From: Gloeocapsopsis sp. IPPAS B-1203
GTDB taxonomy: Bacteria > Cyanobacteriota > Cyanobacteriia > Cyanobacteriales > Chroococcidiopsidaceae
Direction: 5' to 3'
Length of the DNA: 64,000 bases
NCBI RefSeq assembly: GCF_002749975.1
Contig: NZ_PEIG01000006.1
Span: 310,001 to 374,000 of the forward strand
Shown: positions 8,777 to 18,732 of the stretch, in pieces
Numbering within the stretch: position 1 is the stretch's first letter
Layout: the number at the start of each line of letters is the position of its first letter
Notes under the pieces: model-generated
What the model was told of the DNA's origin: nothing
What the model saw: only the letters and a program-made list of their open reading frames with translations
Database searches by the model: none
Made by a program: the position numbers and the translations under genes

Positions 8777-10069
8777 ATGGTAGATTTTTATACTGTACTA
8801 CGCTGGTTAGCTGTGTTGTTCTTAGTGATTGCTAGTGTAGTGATATTTATTATGTACTTTCGGGGAACGTTTCGCGATCGCATCGAGTACAAAATCAAAA
8901 ATGTCCCTGCACCAGGCGATCCGCGTTTTCCGTTAGCACTTGCTAGTCTCTCAAATTCGGTAACAACTAGCGGACGGTTAACAGGTTTCTGGATAGAAGC
9001 TGAAGCGATCAATGCGGCTAGAATCGCTGCAATTCACAGCGCTGAGCATACAATCCATTTTGAAACTTTTTTCATGACTCCAGGGCGTCGTGTCAATGAC
9101 TTAGCCGACGCACTGATCGAACGAGCACAAGCTGGTGTTGAAGTTGAAATTGTTGTCGATCAATATGGTGCAAAAGAATTATCGCGGCGCTATTGGCAAA
9201 GATTACGTTCTGCAGGAATTAATATTCATTTCTATAATGATTTCAACTGGAAAGCTCCTGTTGATTACTTTGCTCGTACTCACCGTAAATTGTTACTCAT
9301 TGATGGCAAGGTATGTTTAATTGGTGGTGCAGGAATTTCTGATTACTGGGATGGATTAGACAATATCAAAGATACTGGTCCTTGGTACGATTTTGAAATG
9401 CGTTGGGAAGGTGAAGTTGTTGCTGTACTTGAAGGAGTATTTATGCAGCATTGGACTTATGTGCGTGGTACTGCGGACTTAGATCCGCGTGTTTTTCATC
9501 CTTCACCCAACAATGATGCAATTGTTTTAGTTACAGCAGGCGACGATCCTTCCTATCGCGCCTCTAGTGTCAGAGCATTATTTCAAGTTAGTATCTCTTC
9601 AGCAAAACGGCGGATTTGGATTGCTAGTCCTTATTTTTTACCCGACAAAAACTTGCAACGAGAGCTTATTATTGCAAAAAATAATGGAATTGATGTGTGT
9701 GTTCTCACTAACGGCAGTCAGTGTGATAAAAAATTTGTTTATTATGCCTCGTGTGAACTGTATGGCGATTTGCTCAAAGCTGGCGTACAAATTTATGAAT
9801 ATCAGCCTAGTATGATGCACGCCAAAGCCTTGCTGCTAGATAACTACTGGGTAAGTAGTGGTAGTGCTAATTTTGATCCGCGCAGTTTCTTCCATAATGA
9901 CGAGCTTGATATATCCTCTGCAGATGAGCAGCTAGTGCCCAATATTGAGCAGATGTTTCTTAAAGGATTTGCTAAAAGTAAAAAGCTCGATCAAACTCAG
10001 TGGCGTAAGCGTTCTATTTGGCAACGAGTTCTAGGTAGAGTTGTCTTGTTCTTTCAGTCTCAACTCTAG
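8777..10069 (+). CDS. Phospholipase D-like protein, probable cardiolipin synthase
   Basis: 430 residues with an N-terminal membrane segment (about 7-28, rich in L, V and I) followed by two HKD domains. The first HxKxxxxD motif is H169, K171, D176 (THRKLLLIDGKV) with the downstream GG; the second is H348, K350, D355 (MMHAKALLLDN) followed by GSANFDPRS. This two-motif layout is that of bacterial cardiolipin synthases, which condense two phosphatidylglycerol molecules at the inner membrane. Other PLD-type phosphatidyltransferases cannot be excluded. It is preceded by an intergenic stretch with the HCP terminator and stands as a single gene. Confidence 0.88.
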   Translation: MVDFYTVLRWLAVLFLVIASVVIFIMYFRGTFRDRIEYKIKNVPAPGDPRFPLALASLSNSVTTSGRLTGFWIEAEAINAARIAAIHSAEHTIHFETFFMTPGRRVNDLADALIERAQAGVEVEIVVDQYGAKELSRRYWQRLRSAGINIHFYNDFNWKAPVDYFARTHRKLLLIDGKVCLIGGAGISDYWDGLDNIKDTGPWYDFEMRWEGEVVAVLEGVFMQHWTYVRGTADLDPRVFHPSPNNDAIVLVTAGDDPSYRASSVRALFQVSISSAKRRIWIASPYFLPDKNLQRELIIAKNNGIDVCVLTNGSQCDKKFVYYASCELYGDLLKAGVQIYEYQPSMMHAKALLLDNYWVSSGSANFDPRSFFHNDELDISSADEQLVPNIEQMFLKGFAKSKKLDQTQWRKRSIWQRVLGRVVLFFQSQL

Positions 10070-10166
10070 CGATGTTGAGGGAAGGTGTAATTTTTTCTTA
10101 ATGTTAAACTTTCAATGTTAAATTCGATCCAATAATCAATAATGCAAATACAGTAGGACACACTCG

Positions 10167-11603
10167 ATGCCAGTTGCTGGAAACGCAATCAAATTCGGAA
10201 CAGACGGTTGGCGAGGAATTATTGGTGATGAATTCACCTTTGACAATCTCTCGCGAGTTGCGCCGCTTGCGGCGAAAGTCTTATCGCAAACCTATGGCGA
10301 TACTACAAGTAGTAATACTGTGATTGTAGGTTATGACCGTCGTTTTATGGCAGAAGTGTTTGCTCAAAGAGCTGCACAAGCCGTTACTGAGGCTGGTTTT
10401 GATGTTTTGCTTTCAAAAAATTACGCTCCTACTCCAGCTTTTAGCTTAGCGGCAAAACAACATGATGCGTTAGGTGCATTAGTCATTACGGCAAGTCATA
10501 ATCCTGGTAGCTATTTAGGATTAAAAGTCAAGGGTGCTTTTGGTGGTTCGGTTCCTCCAGAAGTGACACAAAAAATTGAAACATTGCTGAGTGAAGCATC
10601 ACATACTCAGACAAAAAGTGGTAAATTATCGTACTTTAATCCCTGGGAAAATTACTGTGAAGCACTGCGAGCTAAAATAGACATCGAACAAATTCGCGCT
10701 TGTATAACTCAAGGCAAACTTACAGTATTCGCTGACGTCATGCATGGTGCTGCATCTGGGGGACTGTCACAGTTACTAGAAGTTTCTGTACAAGAAATTA
10801 ATAGCGATCGCGATCCTCTATTCGGTGGAGGTGCGCCAGAACCTTTACCACGCTACTTATCACGTCTATTTCGTTTGATGCGATCTCATCGCAGAACTAC
10901 TAAAGCAGCTTTGGCTGTTGGCTTAGTTTTTGATGGCGATGCCGATCGCATTGCTGCAGTCGATGGACAAGGTAATTTTTTAAGTTCACAAGTGCTGATC
11001 CCAATCTTAATCGAACATTTAGCTGTCAAGCGCGGATTGAGGGGCGAAATTGTCAAAACAGTAAGTGGTTCCGATTTAATTCCCAAAGTTGCCGCATTAC
11101 ATCAGTTATCAGTCCACGAGACTCCTGTCGGGTACAAATATATTGCCGATCGCATGTTAGAAGCTCAAGTGTTATTGGGTGGTGAGGAATCAGGCGGAAT
11201 TGGTTATGGAACGCATATCCCTGAACGCGATGCTTTATTATCGGCGTTGTATGTTTTAGAAGCGATCGCAACATCGAACATGGATCTTAGCGATCTCTAT
11301 CGAGACTTACAACAGCAAACCGAATTTACTTCCGCCTACGATCGCATTGATTTACCCCTAGCAAGTATGGAAGTGCGATCGCGTCTCTTAAATCAGTTAC
11401 AAAGTCAACCACTGACAGAGATTGCTGGACAAACTGTCATAGATTGCCTCAGCATTGATGGTTATAAATTCCGTTTAGCAGATAGCAGTTGGCTGATGAT
11501 TCGTTTTAGTGGTACTGAGCCAGTTTTACGCCTATATTGTGAAGCGCCTACAATGCAGCAAGTTCAGCAAACTTTGGCTTGGGCGCATCAGTGGGCGTCG
11601 TAA
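10167..11603 (+). CDS. Phosphoglucomutase/phosphomannomutase family protein
   Basis: 478-residue alpha-D-phosphohexomutase. The N-terminal GTDGWRGIIG, the phosphoserine loop VITASHNPGSYLG (S110), the metal loop VFDGDADR and the sugar-binding loop GEESGG are all present, as is the C-terminal phosphate-binding RFSGTEPVLR. It interconverts hexose 1- and 6-phosphates, feeding glycogen, sucrose or polysaccharide synthesis; the exact sugar is not decidable here. The next gene (rdgB) starts 11 bases after the stop codon, so the two are probably cotranscribed. Confidence 0.93.
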   Translation: MPVAGNAIKFGTDGWRGIIGDEFTFDNLSRVAPLAAKVLSQTYGDTTSSNTVIVGYDRRFMAEVFAQRAAQAVTEAGFDVLLSKNYAPTPAFSLAAKQHDALGALVITASHNPGSYLGLKVKGAFGGSVPPEVTQKIETLLSEASHTQTKSGKLSYFNPWENYCEALRAKIDIEQIRACITQGKLTVFADVMHGAASGGLSQLLEVSVQEINSDRDPLFGGGAPEPLPRYLSRLFRLMRSHRRTTKAALAVGLVFDGDADRIAAVDGQGNFLSSQVLIPILIEHLAVKRGLRGEIVKTVSGSDLIPKVAALHQLSVHETPVGYKYIADRMLEAQVLLGGEESGGIGYGTHIPERDALLSALYVLEAIATSNMDLSDLYRDLQQQTEFTSAYDRIDLPLASMEVRSRLLNQLQSQPLTEIAGQTVIDCLSIDGYKFRLADSSWLMIRFSGTEPVLRLYCEAPTMQQVQQTLAWAHQWAS

Positions 11604-11614
11604 GCAAAAATAAT

Positions 11615-12199
11615 ATGAAGAAACACGATCCAAAATTACTTGTGGTTGCGACAAGCAATCCTGGTAAACTGCGAGAAATGCAACTGTTTTTAATTGACTC
11701 TGGTTGGGAATTAACTCTCAAACCTGATGATTTAGATGTTGAGGAGACAGGTGAAACTTTCAGTGAAAATGCTTGTCTTAAAGCATCTGTTGTTGCAAAA
11801 TTAACGGGTAAATGGGCGATCGCGGATGATTCTGGTTTAGCAGTTGATGCCCTCAATGGTGCTCCTGGCGTATACTCTGCACGTTATGGTAAAACTGACA
11901 CCGATCGCATTCAGCGAGTTTTACGAGAACTACAAGACACATCAAATCGCCAAGCACAGTTTGTTTGTGCAATTGCGATCGCTCGTCCTGATGGAGAAAT
12001 TGCTCTGCAAACTCAAGGAATTTGTCGAGGTGAAATTCTCTTAGCGCCTCGTGGAAATAAAGGTTTTGGTTACGATCCCATTTTCTACGTACCAACTCAC
12101 CAAATGACTTTTGCCCAAATGCCTCCAGAACTCAAGCAGCAAGTCAGCCATCGCGGTCAAGCCTTTAAAGCTTTACTTCCCCAACTGACACAACTTTGA
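11615..12199 (+). CDS. rdgB: RdgB/HAM1 family XTP/dITP diphosphatase
   Basis: 194 residues starting at the ATG at 11615; a longer frame from 11579 would overlap the mutase gene. Family motifs are VVATSNPGKLREM at the N-terminus, WAIADDSGLAVDALNGAPGV with the SARYG motif, GFGYDPIFYVP and SHRGQAFKAL near the C-terminus. The enzyme removes non-canonical purine triphosphates (XTP, ITP, dITP) from the nucleotide pool in the cytoplasm. Length is normal. Confidence 0.95.
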   Translation: MKKHDPKLLVVATSNPGKLREMQLFLIDSGWELTLKPDDLDVEETGETFSENACLKASVVAKLTGKWAIADDSGLAVDALNGAPGVYSARYGKTDTDRIQRVLRELQDTSNRQAQFVCAIAIARPDGEIALQTQGICRGEILLAPRGNKGFGYDPIFYVPTHQMTFAQMPPELKQQVSHRGQAFKALLPQLTQL

Positions 12200-12227
12200 G
12201 CTGAACTTGCAATATTATACAGCAGAG

Positions 12228-12336
12228 GAGCAGAGGAGTTATGAGTGTTGAGTTATGAGTTAAGACTCTTCTGCAATTCAAAACTCGCGCACTAGTCACT
12301 AGCCACTTGCTCCTCGCCCCACGCTCCTCGCCCCTC
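12228..12336. repeat. Intergenic short-repeat cluster
   Basis: Tandem variants of TTATGAGTGTTGAGTTATGAG are followed by inverted-looking CAATTCAAAACTCG and by CTCCTCGCCCCACGCTCCTC. The same word families recur near 58680-58760 and 63413-63448. They separate the convergent rdgB and glnB genes. Confidence 0.55.
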
Positions 12337-12337
12337 A

Positions 12338-12694
<357 letters not shown>

Positions 12695-12947
12695 TTAAGT
12701 TCTTTTAGCATCAAAATAAACGCTACCACCACATAAGCTCTCAAACAAAGTCAATTATAGGACGATGTTACATTCAGTCAATCTATTCTTTAGCATCTAC
12801 GGTATATCTAGCTTCAATACCCACAACTTTCCTATGAGACATGAACTTTTAAATAGCATTCAATAGTCTTGGTATTTAGTAACAAATAATACATTCAGCG
12901 AGCAACTGACGACTGCTTAACGTTGTTTTGTTTCTTTTAGTCAGATG

Positions 12948-13499
12948 CTAACGATTAGATCGCAATGGTCCCACAATTAAATAGCCTGCACCGAACGCTG
13001 ATATGATAATAAGTAGAATAGCGATCGCTAAACCCCAACCATTGACTTCTGATGCACTAGCAGATACACGGCGGCGATATCTACTGTCTTCTTGTTCGGT
13101 GTGTAAACGCGGTGTACTAGATTGCTTTAGTGGTAGATCAATAACAGGCGTTTTGATTGTCTTTTTGCGGCGATGCATTGCCCGCGCTGAGGAAGGTTGA
13201 TTAGTCTGGTGAGATCTACGATGGTACGGTACAGTACTATCAACAATTTGCTGCAGTCTAATCACAGACTGTACGGCTTTTTCAATTTCTTGTCGCAGTT
13301 GATGGTTTTGCTTGGCTAATGCATAGTTTTCTGCATTGAGCAATTTAAGCTTGGCTTGTGATGCTTGTAGTTGTGCAGCAAGTTCCTTATATACCGAAAT
13401 CGGTACTGAAGGAGAGTAATAATGCGTTCCAGAAGAGGAATTATGGCTGGATGTTGTAGTTGATCGCATCGATGGCTGGGCATAAAGAACGAACTTCAT
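12948..13499 (-). CDS. Conserved-type membrane protein with a coiled coil and C-terminal anchor, function unknown
   Basis: 183 residues; the start may instead be M11 (MRSTTTSS). A predicted coiled coil covers about residues 38-90 (LAAQLQASQAKLKLLNAENY, then QLRQEIEKAV). It is followed by a basic low-complexity linker (HRRKKTIK, RYRRR) and one transmembrane segment near the C-terminus (about 155-177, GLAIAILLIIISAFGAGYLI). This is a tail-anchored layout. I do not recognise a named family. It stands between glnB and thiD on the same strand with gaps over 100 bases, so no operon link is clear. Confidence 0.75.
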   Translation of the reverse strand: MKFVLYAQPSMRSTTTSSHNSSSGTHYYSPSVPISVYKELAAQLQASQAKLKLLNAENYALAKQNHQLRQEIEKAVQSVIRLQQIVDSTVPYHRRSHQTNQPSSARAMHRRKKTIKTPVIDLPLKQSSTPRLHTEQEDSRYRRRVSASASEVNGWGLAIAILLIIISAFGAGYLIVGPLRSNR

Positions 13500-13623
13500 C
13501 AGTTTAGCCAGATCTGTATTAATCAGCTATCAGATTTAGCCATCCTGTAAGGTTATGCACAAGAATAGTCGATTTTGCACTTCTTTTCTAGCTACTTAGA
13601 CAAAAGTAAAATAATTGGCTTCG

Positions 13624-14436
13624 CTATGATTTGGCTAACAAAGGAAAAAAATGTCCTATGGGTCCTTGTCCCTTACCAATATCTAAAGCATATTGCAAGG
13701 CAGTAGTGACATACTCTTTAGCTCGACGTACAGCAGTCAATACATCACAATCTAGCGCTAAATTAGCGGCGATCGCCGCTGCTAAAGTACAACCAGTACC
13801 GTGTGTATTGTCTGTATCTACCTGTGTTGTTGTCAGAGTCTCCCAACGTTGTCCATCAAACCAAACATCGACACCGCGCAAATTACCACTCATTGCGCCA
13901 CCTTTAATTAAAACTGCTTTAGCGCCAAGTCGATAAATTTGCCCAGCAGCAGCCCGCATATCGTCTATATTATGAATTTCTAAACTGCTGAGTAGTTGTG
14001 CTTCGTACTTATTTGGTGTGACAACAGTCGCTAAGGGAATCAAGAGTTCTCGTAAACTCGCAACTGCTGTGTCATCAATCAGTTGTGCGCCTGTACGCGA
14101 TACCATAACAGGATCGACAACTACATTCTGAATATCTAACTGTTTTATCTGCTGTGCAACAACAGCAATGATTTCTTGATTCAGCAACATTCCTGTCTTA
14201 GCCGCTTGAACACCAATATCTTCAACTACTGCTTGGATCTGCGCCATAACAGCCGCTGCTGGTAAAGCATCAACACGCTTGACTCCTAATGTGTTCTGTG
14301 CCGTTACACAGGTTATTGCACTCGTGCCGTGAACGCAATGAAAAGCAAAAGTGCGTAAGTCTGCTTGAATTCCTGCACCACCACCACTATCTGAGCCAGC
14401 AATAGTTAAAGCAACAGGTATGCTTGATTTAGTCAC
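13624..14436 (-). CDS. thiD: Bifunctional hydroxymethylpyrimidine kinase/phosphomethylpyrimidine kinase
   Basis: 270-residue ribokinase-fold enzyme of thiamine pyrimidine synthesis. Family signatures are the N-terminal GSDSGGGAGIQADLRTF, QNTLGVKR, the central VVDPVMVSRTGAQLI and the C-terminal anion hole THGTGCTLAAAIAA. It phosphorylates HMP and HMP-phosphate in the cytoplasm. Length is normal. No TPP riboswitch is evident in the short upstream region. It lies 44 bases upstream of the end of crtW's region on the same strand, but a functional link is unlikely. Confidence 0.94.
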   Translation of the reverse strand: MTKSSIPVALTIAGSDSGGGAGIQADLRTFAFHCVHGTSAITCVTAQNTLGVKRVDALPAAAVMAQIQAVVEDIGVQAAKTGMLLNQEIIAVVAQQIKQLDIQNVVVDPVMVSRTGAQLIDDTAVASLRELLIPLATVVTPNKYEAQLLSSLEIHNIDDMRAAAGQIYRLGAKAVLIKGGAMSGNLRGVDVWFDGQRWETLTTTQVDTDNTHGTGCTLAAAIAANLALDCDVLTAVRRAKEYVTTALQYALDIGKGQGPIGHFFPLLAKS

Positions 14437-14480
14437 AGCCGTAGTTTGAATTATGTCCTAGCAAGTATTATAAATAGCAA

Positions 14481-15254
14481 TTAATTTTTGAGTGCTGCTC
14501 TTTGACGTTGATACACTCCTGGCAACATCCACCAAGGTACATTAGGGTACTCGTGATGCTCTTGGTGATAACCAAAATGGTAACAGGTAATAAATGACCA
14601 AAAGATAGGTAATGGGTTACTCTGAGCATTGTGAATGTTTTTATAACCCCCTATTGGCTCTTTGTGTGGCAGGAAAGTACCAAAATAAAATAGCTGTACT
14701 GAGCTTAAAATTGATGGCAATATCCAAAATAATGTTAAGTTTTTCTCAGGTAAATGAACGACATAGCTAGCCAAATAAAAGATGCTAATTAACCCTAATA
14801 ATCTCCACCAGCTCCAGTATTTTTTCATAAACTGAAAGTACCAGCCTAAGAAGCTTGTTTGTTTGCCATTATGAAAATCTGGATCTAACTCCGTGGCAGG
14901 GTTTTGATGATGCTGCCAGTGAGTTTTTAGGAGTTTTTTGTATGAGAAAAGAGCGTATAATCCTACGGCTAGCCCCCCAACAAAGTTATTGATTTTCATA
15001 TTTTTAGGGAAAACTACACCGTGCATTGCGTCATGCGCAGTAATAAATAGTCCTGTATATAAGAATGTTTGTACAAGTATCAATGGTAATAACTGAATGA
15101 TAGGAGTACTTGAGATATCTATAGAGATTAAGTAGCTTAGACAAGCTGCCCAACAGCATATGACTAGAGTCGCAATCAATAAGCAACGCAATGCATACTT
15201 GTTTGCTGTATTCTGTGTAAAAAAGTTTGGCTGTATAGCAGCAGATTGAATCAT
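14481..15254 (-). CDS. crtW: Beta-carotene ketolase of the CrtW type
   Basis: 257-residue membrane di-iron oxygenase. The three histidine boxes are present: HDAMH, HWQHH and HFGYHQEHH. The stretch FGTFLPHKEP and the terminal YPNVPWWMLPGVY are characteristic of CrtW ketolases rather than fatty acid desaturases. Four hydrophobic segments surround the boxes. It adds the 4-keto group to beta-carotene (giving echinenone and canthaxanthin), the pigments bound by OCP and HCP proteins, and two HCP genes lie about 6-7 kb away. No crtO-type enzyme is seen in the window. Confidence 0.92.
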   Translation of the reverse strand: MIQSAAIQPNFFTQNTANKYALRCLLIATLVICCWAACLSYLISIDISSTPIIQLLPLILVQTFLYTGLFITAHDAMHGVVFPKNMKINNFVGGLAVGLYALFSYKKLLKTHWQHHQNPATELDPDFHNGKQTSFLGWYFQFMKKYWSWWRLLGLISIFYLASYVVHLPEKNLTLFWILPSILSSVQLFYFGTFLPHKEPIGGYKNIHNAQSNPLPIFWSFITCYHFGYHQEHHEYPNVPWWMLPGVYQRQRAALKN

Positions 15255-16046
15255 TTTATGTGTTGTAAACAGTATTTTTTGATGAATATCAAATATTCAA
15301 GTTTGAGAGATAAATGGTGTGTTTATTAAATCTAAAACAGTAGAGCCAGTTGTAGAAGTGAAGCTACTGTTGAACATCGACCGCATAAAAGGCTTGTGTA
15401 CTCTTTTCTTGCTAACTTCGTTTTGTAGATTTTACCTATGGAATATCAAATTAATAGGTTCATTATCATATTTTTACGAGCAGCATTTTTCTTGCTTAAT
15501 CTAAGACAATTCACTATTGTTGAAGCTTTGAAAGTGATGCACTAATTACAATTTTTTAAGCAAAATTTTCTTCTGTATCTAATGCAACTAAGCACAACTA
15601 ACTAAAGCTTTCCAGGATATAACCTATAAGCTTTGTTGCCTGCTATTGATATGGTAAAAGATACCTCAATTATGGCTGTTTGTCTCTTAAGCGTCCTTGT
15701 TACAGTAACTTTACATTTCTTATCATAGCATCAAAGAAAGCTTTGAAGTCTTTCTTTGGTAATAAAAAAAGCTAAATCAAAAAATGACTTGTATCGTAAA
15801 AATAGTTTCCTACACTAGCTCAAGATTTTTGTCAAGAATCAAAAACAACAAGAATTGTCAGAGTGTTGAGGAAGCGATCGCTTGCACTTTTACTAACAAC
15901 AAATAACGCAAAAACTTAAGTTATTACCTGAGTGAGTGAACAAAATAACGTGCAATGAGATAGATAATTCTATCAACAGAGAGAGGTACTCTGACAACAG
16001 AATCTAACTAATAGATATGTGAGTACAGCATCAAAATTGCACAATT
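15255..16046. other. Long gene-free intergenic region (792 bp)
   Basis: It lies between divergent crtW and an SDR gene. No plausible coding frame was found; a 61-codon frame at 15319-15504 has no family resemblance or ribosome binding site. A 9-bp stem CAAAGAAAG (15732-15740) pairs with CTTTCTTTG (15750-15758) but has no following T-run. The region may hold a small RNA or long leader; nothing specific is recognisable. Confidence 0.5.
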
Positions 16047-16862
16047 ATGGCTGCTACAGTTTTAATTACAGGTGCCTCGCAAGGTATCGGTAAAGCAACG
16101 GCACTATTGTTTGCTCGCAAAGGCTATGATTTAGTATTAGCGGCAAGACAACCAGAACCGCTACAAGCAACAGCAGAAGAAATTCAAAAACTTGGTCGTC
16201 AGGCGATCGCAATTCCTACTGATGTCCGAGATCCAAATCAGGTAAAATCACTTGCCAGTAAAGCAATCGAGCATTACAGTACAATTGAAGTACTAGTTAA
16301 TAATGCCGGAATTTATATTTCTGGTCCTGTAGAAGAATTTTCCCTAGAAGACTGGCATCAAACCATTGATACTAACCTATGGGGATACATTCACACAATT
16401 CATGCACTACTGCCCCACTTCCTCGCCCAAAGATCTGGCAAAATTATCAATATCAGTTCTATTGGTGGCAAAGTCCCGATTCCCTATCTTGTCCCTTACA
16501 CGACAAGCAAGTATGCCATCACAGGGTTAACTGAAGCCTTGCATTCTGAACTCAAACCAAAGGGAATTCACGTTGGTGGCATCTATCCTAGTATTATTAA
16601 AAGCAACTTTGTCGAACGCGCAATACTTCGAGGTAAAGATCAACAAGATGCACAAGCGCGTCTTGATCAACTTAACCAAGTGCTGAATACTCCAGTGATA
16701 GAAAAACCGGAAGATGTTGCTGAAGCTGTTTGGGAAGCAGTCAAACATCAGCGAGAAGAAGTTTTAGTTGGTTCTGCTAATCTTTCAAAAGCTGCATATG
16801 GACTATTTCCTGGATTGATGCAGTCAGTTTTCCGGAGAGGGCTAAAGCAACAGAAAGACTAG
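16047..16862 (+). CDS. Short-chain dehydrogenase/reductase (SDR)
   Basis: 271-residue classical SDR with the cofactor motif TGASQGIGKAT (residues 7-17), NNAG (VLVNNAGIY), the catalytic Ser in INISSIGGK and Y-x-x-x-K in YTTSKYAITG. The C-terminus ends with a hydrophobic-basic helix (YGLFPGLMQSVFRRGLKQQ). Length and the VEEFSLEDWHQTIDTNLWG region fit NADP-type SDRs of unknown substrate. It is convergent with the repressor gene downstream, 9 bases away. Confidence 0.88.
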   Translation: MAATVLITGASQGIGKATALLFARKGYDLVLAARQPEPLQATAEEIQKLGRQAIAIPTDVRDPNQVKSLASKAIEHYSTIEVLVNNAGIYISGPVEEFSLEDWHQTIDTNLWGYIHTIHALLPHFLAQRSGKIINISSIGGKVPIPYLVPYTTSKYAITGLTEALHSELKPKGIHVGGIYPSIIKSNFVERAILRGKDQQDAQARLDQLNQVLNTPVIEKPEDVAEAVWEAVKHQREEVLVGSANLSKAAYGLFPGLMQSVFRRGLKQQKD

Positions 16863-16871
16863 TGTTAACAA

Positions 16872-17282
16872 TTATTCGCCAATCTCATCGAGATGTTCAG
16901 CGACAGAGTGGTAAAGATTGAGTACGTGACTATCTTGAAGGTTGTAGAAAACGTTGCGTCCCTGCTTGCGGTAGCTGACTAGGCGCATTGTTCTTAAAGT
17001 GCGTAATTGATGTGAAACTGCTGACTCACTCATATCTAGAGTTGCAGCTAAGTCACAGACACAAAGTTCTTTTTCTGCCAGAAGTGAGAGAATTCGCAAT
17101 CGGTTGGGATCTCCTAGTAAACTAAAAAACTCTGCCATGCGTTGAGCTTTTTCAGTGTTGAGGCTTTTGAGTTGCAAGTGGTGTACGCTATCTACATCAA
17201 CAGGATGTGGTGGATTGCATTTAAGTCCTTCCTCCTGGGTAGAAGTTGTTAAACCAGAATTAGTAATACTAGTTGGTGACAT
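16872..17282 (-). CDS. ArsR/SmtB family metal-responsive repressor
   Basis: 136-residue winged-helix regulator. The recognition helix region is [20 protein letters not shown]. Two metal sites can be proposed. The alpha-5 site is complete in the SmtB spacing: D117, H119, H130 and E133. The alpha-3 site has C74 and C76 (ELCVCDLA) plus an N-terminal arm with C22 and H26. That combination suggests a zinc (ZiaR/SmtB/AztR-like) sensor. It is divergent from a zinc-type ABC permease gene, so it probably controls that gene and itself from the shared 249-base region. Confidence 0.92.
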   Translation of the reverse strand: MSPTSITNSGLTTSTQEEGLKCNPPHPVDVDSVHHLQLKSLNTEKAQRMAEFFSLLGDPNRLRILSLLAEKELCVCDLAATLDMSESAVSHQLRTLRTMRLVSYRKQGRNVFYNLQDSHVLNLYHSVAEHLDEIGE

Positions 17283-17473
17283 TTGGCAATCAAGTATTTG
17301 GTCTGAACTATTCTAAGTATAGCTTGGGCTACTAATAAGACTTTTTTCAACTAATACATCAAAGTTAGCTGTTATTTTGTCGTCTGAATAGTTGCGATCG
17401 CCCAAAAAGTAAAATATTGATTCCCGAAATCTGGCGATCGCAACTCTGGTAAACAAATTGTCTAACTGAGGTT

Positions 17474-17489
17474 TAAACTTTATAGTTTA
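17474..17489. promoter_or_regulatory. Candidate operator upstream of the ZnuB-type gene
   Basis: TAAACT and AGTTTA form a perfect 6-bp inverted repeat around TTAT, about 43 bases before the permease start codon. A second, widely spaced inverted pair (GAACTATTC at 17305 and GAATAGTTG at 17386) lies nearer the repressor gene. Neither matches a known SmtB operator exactly, so assignment is tentative. Confidence 0.3.
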
Positions 17490-17531
17490 GTTGACTTCAT
17501 ACTTACGCGCTCTTTTTGAGAATCTAACAAA

Positions 17532-18398
17532 ATGGATTGGTTCTTTTACGGGATACAACAACTAGCCTTTGTAGGAAATAATGATTTATGGAATTTACTG
17601 CAATTTCCATTTATGCAGCGTGCGATCGCTGGTAGTTTATTAATGGGGTTACTCGGTGGTTTACTTGGTAGTTTCGTAACTCTGCGACAATTGTCTTTTT
17701 TTAGTCATGCTGTAGGTCATGCTGCTTTAGTCGGTGTGACTTTAGGGGTAATATTACAATTGAATCCTACTTGGATGTTATTGCCTTTTACCTTAGTGTT
17801 TGGCTTGGTTGTCCTATACTTGATCGATCAAACCGACTTGGCAAGTGATAGTGTTTTAAGTATTGTCTTATCCGGTGCTCTGGCGATTGGTGTCATTCTT
17901 AGTAGCTTAATCCAGGGATATCGCGGTAACTTGATGTCAGTGTTGTTCGGCGATATTTTAGCCATTGGGACAACCGACTTGGTATTAACACTGCTAGTAC
18001 TTGTCGGTAGCAGTACTTTTTTACTGCTGACACTACGACAACAAATCCTTTTGACTCTTAACCCTGCAGTTGCTCAAGTTCAAGGTATTCCAGTTCAATT
18101 GTATCGTTATGCTTTTGTTGTGCTGCTTTCTTTTGCTGTTGCAGTTGCGATTAAAGCTGTTGGTGTTTTGCTAGTTAACGCTTTTCTCGTCATTCCCGCA
18201 GCGACGGCTAAACTGACAAGCGATCGCTTTATGCGGTTTCTTGTGACTTCTGTATTGTTTGGTGCCATCAGTAGCATTGTAGGTATGCTTGTATCAGGGA
18301 TCTTTAATTTTGCTTCAGGTCCCAGCATTGTGATCGTGCAATTTTTCCTCTTTGTCAGCATTTTCTGTTGGACAAAGTTATCCCTCAAAGTTGCCTAA
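17532..18398 (+). CDS. znuB: ABC-3 family metal transporter permease (ZnuB-like)
   Basis: 288 residues with about eight hydrophobic segments. The family pattern is clear: GGLLGSFVTLRQLSFFSHAVGHAA in the first half, with the characteristic SHAVGHAALVGV, and AVGVLLVNAFLVIPAATA plus ASGPSIVIVQ in the second. It forms the inner-membrane channel of a zinc or manganese importer together with a ZnuC ATPase and a ZnuA binding protein. Neither partner gene is adjacent: tRNA-Phe follows, and an SmtB-like repressor is divergent upstream. The partners must be encoded elsewhere. The metal is inferred to be zinc from the repressor. Confidence 0.88.
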   Translation: MDWFFYGIQQLAFVGNNDLWNLLQFPFMQRAIAGSLLMGLLGGLLGSFVTLRQLSFFSHAVGHAALVGVTLGVILQLNPTWMLLPFTLVFGLVVLYLIDQTDLASDSVLSIVLSGALAIGVILSSLIQGYRGNLMSVLFGDILAIGTTDLVLTLLVLVGSSTFLLLTLRQQILLTLNPAVAQVQGIPVQLYRYAFVVLLSFAVAVAIKAVGVLLVNAFLVIPAATAKLTSDRFMRFLVTSVLFGAISSIVGMLVSGIFNFASGPSIVIVQFFLFVSIFCWTKLSLKVA

Positions 18399-18464
18399 TT
18401 CTCAAAATGTACTTGCCAACACAATACGAATTTGCTACATTAGTTAAGCGCAAAAAGTCAACCT

Positions 18465-18537
<73 letters not shown>

Positions 18538-18541
18538 TTCG

Positions 18542-18578
18542 TCTAGATGAGTGTTTCCACGCTCCACCCTCATCTAGA
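18542..18578 (+). terminator. Hairpin just downstream of tRNA-Phe
   Basis: TCTAGATGAG (18542-18551) pairs perfectly with CTCATCTAGA (18569-18578) around a 17-base loop, beginning five bases after the tRNA. There is no T-run, so termination is probable from position rather than form. Confidence 0.5.
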
Positions 18579-18732
18579 GATCAGATATTCATCTAATTGA
18601 ATAAAATTAAGCGCAGCTTAAGCTTCACTGCAAATGCTCAGTGTAGGGTCATCATAGATATTTTCTGATGCAAACTGCTCAAAGCATCGCAGTTGCGTCA
18701 TTCCACAATCAGCTAGTCCAAATTTAGTCCAG

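Noticed and set aside
15319-15504. 61-codon open frame in the crtW-SDR gap
   Set aside because: Low-complexity AT-rich translation with no ribosome binding site or family resemblance.
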